The notes under the pieces are model-generated. The model saw only the letters and a program-made list of their open reading frames with translations, did no database searches and was not told the DNA's origin. Positions 32,819 to 33,967 of a stretch of 33,967 nt of DNA are shown here, one piece after another. Both the position numbers and the translations under genes were made by a program. Origin of the DNA: Oscillospiraceae bacterium (GTDB lineage Bacteria; Bacillota; Clostridia; Oscillospirales; Ruminococcaceae). The first letter of the stretch is position 1. Each line of letters opens with the position of its first letter. The DNA is taken from contig JAQXNQ010000061.1 in the NCBI GenBank assembly GCA_029098085.1, positions 1-33,967 of the forward strand. Reading direction: 5' to 3'.

Positions 32819-33967
32819 ATGGAGTATGGTTATCTTTTTGACATTGCACTGATCCTGATCAGTACCAAGATTCTGGGACTGGTCACCCGCAAGTTCCAGA
32901 TGCCGCAGGTGGTCGGCGCGCTGGTGGCGGGTCTGCTGCTGGGCCCTGCCGTGCTGGGCATCTTGCAGCCCACGGATTTTCTTTCCAATATCGCCGAGAT
33001 GGGCGTCATCGTCATCATGTTTTCTGCCGGTATGGACACCAACCTGCAGGATCTGAAAAAGACCGGCAAGCCCGGCCTGATCGTCGCTTTGTGCGGTGTG
33101 CTGATCCCGCTGGCACTAGGCGCTGTGCTGATGCTCTTCTTTAACCGCGGCGAGTTCTCCTACCCCGGAAGCAAGCTGCTGCAGAACCTCTTCATGGGCA
33201 CCATCCTCACCGCTACCTCGGTGAGCATCACAGTGGAAACCCTGAAGGAGATCGGAAAGCTGTCCACCAGAGTGGGCAATACCATCCTGGCCGCCGCTCT
33301 GATCGACGATATTCTGGGTCTGATCTGTCTGACCATCGTCACCAGCATGGCTGGCGCTGATGTCAACATCGGCATTGTCCTTCTGAAAATCGTACTTTTC
33401 TTCGTTTTTGCCGGCGTGGTCGCTTTCCTGTTCCTGAAGTTTTTCAACTGGTACGACCACAGAGTGGCCCATGACCAGAACCTGCGCCGGTTCCCCATTC
33501 TGGCCTTCGTCCTCTGCCTTGTCATGGCCTTCATGGCGGAGGAGGTCTTCGGCGTGGCCGACATCATCGGCGCCTTTGCCGCCGGTCTGATCATCGCCAA
33601 CACCTCCAAGGGCAGCTACATCGCCAGCAAATTCTCTCCCCTCTCCTACCTGCTGCTTTCCCCCATCTTCTTTGCCAACATCGGCCTGAAGGTGGAGCTG
33701 CCCCACATGGATACCTTCGTGCTGTTCTTCACGGTGCTGCTGGTTCTGGTGGCCATCGGCTCCAAGCTGATCGGCTGCGGCCTGGGCGCCCGTTTCTGCG
33801 GCTTCGACAAGATCCGTCAGTGCGTCCAGATCGGCTGCGGCATGGCCTGCCGCGGTGAGGTGGCCCTGATCGTCGCCAACAAGGGCATGGCGCTGGGCAT
33901 GCTGAATCCCGTCTTCTTCGGCCCGATCATCATTATGGTGGTCTGCTGCGCAGTCCTGACGCCCATC
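32819..33967 (+). CDS. CPA2-type cation:proton antiporter (partial, C-terminus outside window)
   Basis: Hand translation MEYGYLFDIALILISTKILGLVTRKFQMPQVVGALVAGLLLGPAVLGIL...ATSVSITVETLKEIGKL...AALIDDILGLICL...ACRGEVALIVANKG, open to window end. Missing from the ORF track. Confidence 0.9.
   Translation, partial: MEYGYLFDIALILISTKILGLVTRKFQMPQVVGALVAGLLLGPAVLGILQPTDFLSNIAEMGVIVIMFSAGMDTNLQDLKKTGKPGLIVALCGVLIPLALGAVLMLFFNRGEFSYPGSKLLQNLFMGTILTATSVSITVETLKEIGKLSTRVGNTILAAALIDDILGLICLTIVTSMAGADVNIGIVLLKIVLFFVFAGVVAFLFLKFFNWYDHRVAHDQNLRRFPILAFVLCLVMAFMAEEVFGVADIIGAFAAGLIIANTSKGSYIASKFSPLSYLLLSPIFFANIGLKVELPHMDTFVLFFTVLLVLVAIGSKLIGCGLGARFCGFDKIRQCVQIGCGMACRGEVALIVANKGMALGMLNPVFFGPIIIMVVCCAVLTPI

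Noticed and set aside
1-33967. CRISPR arrays, defence systems, prophage, integrase, tRNA/rRNA genes
   Set aside because: Looked for repeats, transposase/integrase/Cas motifs and RNA gene signatures by eye; none found. Small ncRNAs cannot be excluded without a covariance-model scan.

Overview
The window looks like a GC-rich, spore-forming Clostridia chromosome segment (Oscillospiraceae/Ruminococcaceae-like, inferred from gene content), mostly core genome. I see, in order: (i) a divergent DRTGG gene and an Hnd/Hyd-type NAD-linked [FeFe]-hydrogenase operon (NuoE-like, HATPase, 2Fe-2S protein, NuoF-like, HydA); (ii) rlmB, a P-type-ATPase-like membrane protein without catalytic motifs, and a GNAT; (iii) a minus-strand block (LD-carboxypeptidase, small Cys protein, RluA, YlmC/YmxH) and a yqfC-ylbJ sporulation pair; (iv) a conserved yqfD-phoH-ybeY-dgkA-era-yqzL-like-recO-mutS2 run; (v) a ~158 bp long-inverted-repeat element after mutS2; (vi) a heterodimeric ABC exporter; (vii) a Gfo/Idh + sugar isomerase operon; (viii) DUF6440-like, LUD, GNAT, PHP phosphatase, a J-domain-like membrane protein and a partial CPA2 antiporter. 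I found no rRNA, tRNA, CRISPR, phage or transposase gene. I do not see a clear new multi-gene system. The best leads are the palindromic element behind mutS2, the pseudo-P-type ATPase, the membrane protein with a J-like domain lacking HPD, a 17-nt perfect palindrome inside the rlmB promoter spacer, an inverted repeat upstream of the hydrogenase operon, a CTG-initiated HATPase, and a yqzL-like/recO overlap. Family calls are from recognised motifs only; no searches were run.
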